From contig CP141147.1 of NCBI GenBank assembly GCA_035235625.1, positions 23,356,756 through 23,420,755 of the forward strand: a stretch of 64,000 nt of DNA. The letters are read 5' to 3'. Numbering within the stretch: the stretch's first letter is position 1; every line of letters begins with the position of its first letter. The translations under genes were made by a program, and so were the position numbers. Source of the stretch: Saururus chinensis (taxonomy: Eukaryota; Streptophyta; Magnoliopsida; Piperales; Saururaceae). The notes under the pieces are model-generated. The model was not told the DNA's origin. It did no database searches and worked only from the letters and a program-made list of their open reading frames with translations. Shown here in pieces: positions 62,521 to 64,000 of this stretch.

Positions 62521-63229
62521 CTACGATCCATTCTTCTGCTATTTAGGCAGAGAACAGTAGATTTATACTATGTTCGCCCAAAATTAGAGAACAGTAAATT
62601 TATACTCTGCCTGGCAAGGGTTGCTTTATTCCTTACAATTAGCATGACGCACATATCAAAATTAATATATTTGCGAAATAGACTAACATAAAAGAAAGAA
62701 AAAGAATATTCAATCAAAAAGTTCAAGGCCATTTAAAACAGATTTTAATATCTCCCGTTAATATTCCAAATATAATTAATATGAAGCTTGTATATCAAAG
62801 GAAGATATATAGCCTTCCACAAAGAAGTTGTCACTATAACCATCCTTCATCTTCCCGTTCAAGTCAGCCACAAATCCATCTCTCTACCTATTACAATAAG
62901 CAAGTTCCAAGCAAGTATTTCTAAGAGAAAAACAAGTAAAAATGATCAAAATCTAAATTCAACCCTTAGCAAAAGAAATCTAGCACAAGAAATCAAACTA
63001 CAGAAGTTTAAGCAAGGTTCTAAAGCAATATCATAGCAAATCTGGTTGATAGTAAGTAGCAAAATAAAAAAAATTAATAATTAAACCTTAGCTGCCAATT
63101 AAGAGTTTAATATCCATCCAATCGACTTAGCAGATTACTAAATTGCTCTTAAAACTAATACTTCGACAAGTAAGAATTAAGAATTCTAGCCTCTTGCACA
63201 ATTTTTTTAATAAAAATTAAACTTATATT
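62521..63229. other. No supported gene
   Basis: AT-rich. A short near-duplication (GAGAACAGTAGATTTATACT at 62551 and GAGAACAGTAAATTTATACT at 62587) is the only structure noticed. Confidence 0.45.
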
Positions 63230-64000
63230 CTCTCAAATATCATTCATGTCAATCATTCAATTCACACATGAACACAACAATTTACGTGAAAAATCCCGAT
63301 TGAGGTAAAAAACTATGATAATTCCAAAGGAACCAAATTAATGCTCTAGAAAATAAGACTTTACATAGACGCAAGCAAACCACCAACTTTGTTTAGACTC
63401 TAACACAAACTCCTCTTATTTATATCATTATTGTTAGCCTTCAAGTCTTCTCCCTCAAACACTTAAAAACTTTTTCCTCCTTACCTTGTTTCTATCTCCT
63501 TTTAGTCTTAAACAAGCACCTTTTGTTGTCTTGACTTTGGCCATATAAAAATCTGCAATCTTCTATTGAAGATATGCTATAATACCTCTTTGAAATCTCT
63601 CTGTATAAGCTCATTTAGTTGTAGATTCTCATCTTTAATTCACCATTGATCCTCAACTCAAAGCTCAAGTGAATTCTCCTTTGAAAAATAATAAGCGAAT
63701 GTATAAACCTTTTTTCTCTTTTCTCCTCTAGGTTTTTCTCTCTCAAATTTTGTGATTTCGTAACCCTCATATAGCTTATTAAGTCAATTTATAGCTTATA
63801 TTTGAATAAAAAATAAAATTTAAATAGGAATGTCTTAATTCTGGCAACCAATCTTTGAAACGATCAATCGTTCTAAATAGCAATCGATCGGTCATTATTT
63901 TAAATGTGTATGATACTACAAACAATCGATCAATTACGAGAGTGATCGATCGATAACTCTCGGCTTTTTACCCTAAATCCTTATGAAACCTCTAAAATCA
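63230..64000 (-). mobile_element. Copia-type LTR piece, inverted, running off the right edge
   Basis: On the - strand, a TATA-like AGCTATAAATTGAC (about 63797) is followed by a leader, then AGTTTTTTACCTCAATCGGG, ATTTTTCACGTAAATTG and TTGTGTTCATG (about 63265-63320). This is the usual 'ACCTC...GGGTTTTTCCACGTAAATxxxTGTGTT' phrase of plant Copia LTRs. Upstream of the TATA (63855-63960) is a CGATCGATC-rich block shared with 7555-7715. Confidence 0.55.

Overview
The window is nuclear DNA of a flowering plant. It is gene-poor and AT-rich, has spliced genes with GT-AG introns, plant-type LTR retrotransposons, a CACTA end, foldback elements and long microsatellites. GC-rich coding exons in the two intact genes hint at a monocot, but the species cannot be fixed from sequence alone.

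Only two genes look complete. A two-exon mitochondrial-type 10 kDa chaperonin (CPN10/GroES) is on the + strand at 20173-20561. An eight-exon FAD/NAD(P)-binding renalase/amine-oxidase-like flavoprotein with a probable plastid transit peptide is on the - strand at 29606-26080. At the left edge (about 608-1968, -) lie the first exons of an RS-domain protein resembling SR45/RNPS1; its start codon and RS reading frame disagree by one base. Gene relics are an alpha-NAC tail (4269-4513), a CYP75/flavonoid-3'-hydroxylase-like P450 piece (19350-19803, -) just upstream of CPN10, and two short splice-consistent exons (5675-6093, -) of an unidentified gene.

The rest is mostly mobile DNA. One family of very long LTRs (about 4.7-4.9 kb) occurs at 12548-17473 (-), 40491-about 44235 (+, 3' truncated) and 46341-51091 (+, solo, target duplication GTTTT), with an older fragment at about 9040-9600 (-). 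A second solo LTR at 34104-37037 has the duplication GTTAC. The long LTRs carry internal minisatellites and a GC-rich 3' part with a shared short reading frame. From 51129 rightwards come a CACTA end, a broken Ty3/Gypsy pol (about 52408-55205) split by a TA/TG microsatellite, and its 3' LTR. Copia-type LTR pieces lie at about 62070-62520 (+) and 63230-64000 (-).

I found no operon-like or defence-like system. The most interesting signals are the LTR-embedded conserved frame and minisatellites, CGATCGA-rich blocks near TATA boxes of several different LTR-like segments, the large GC-rich foldback element at 17505-17707, and the SR45-like frame conflict.
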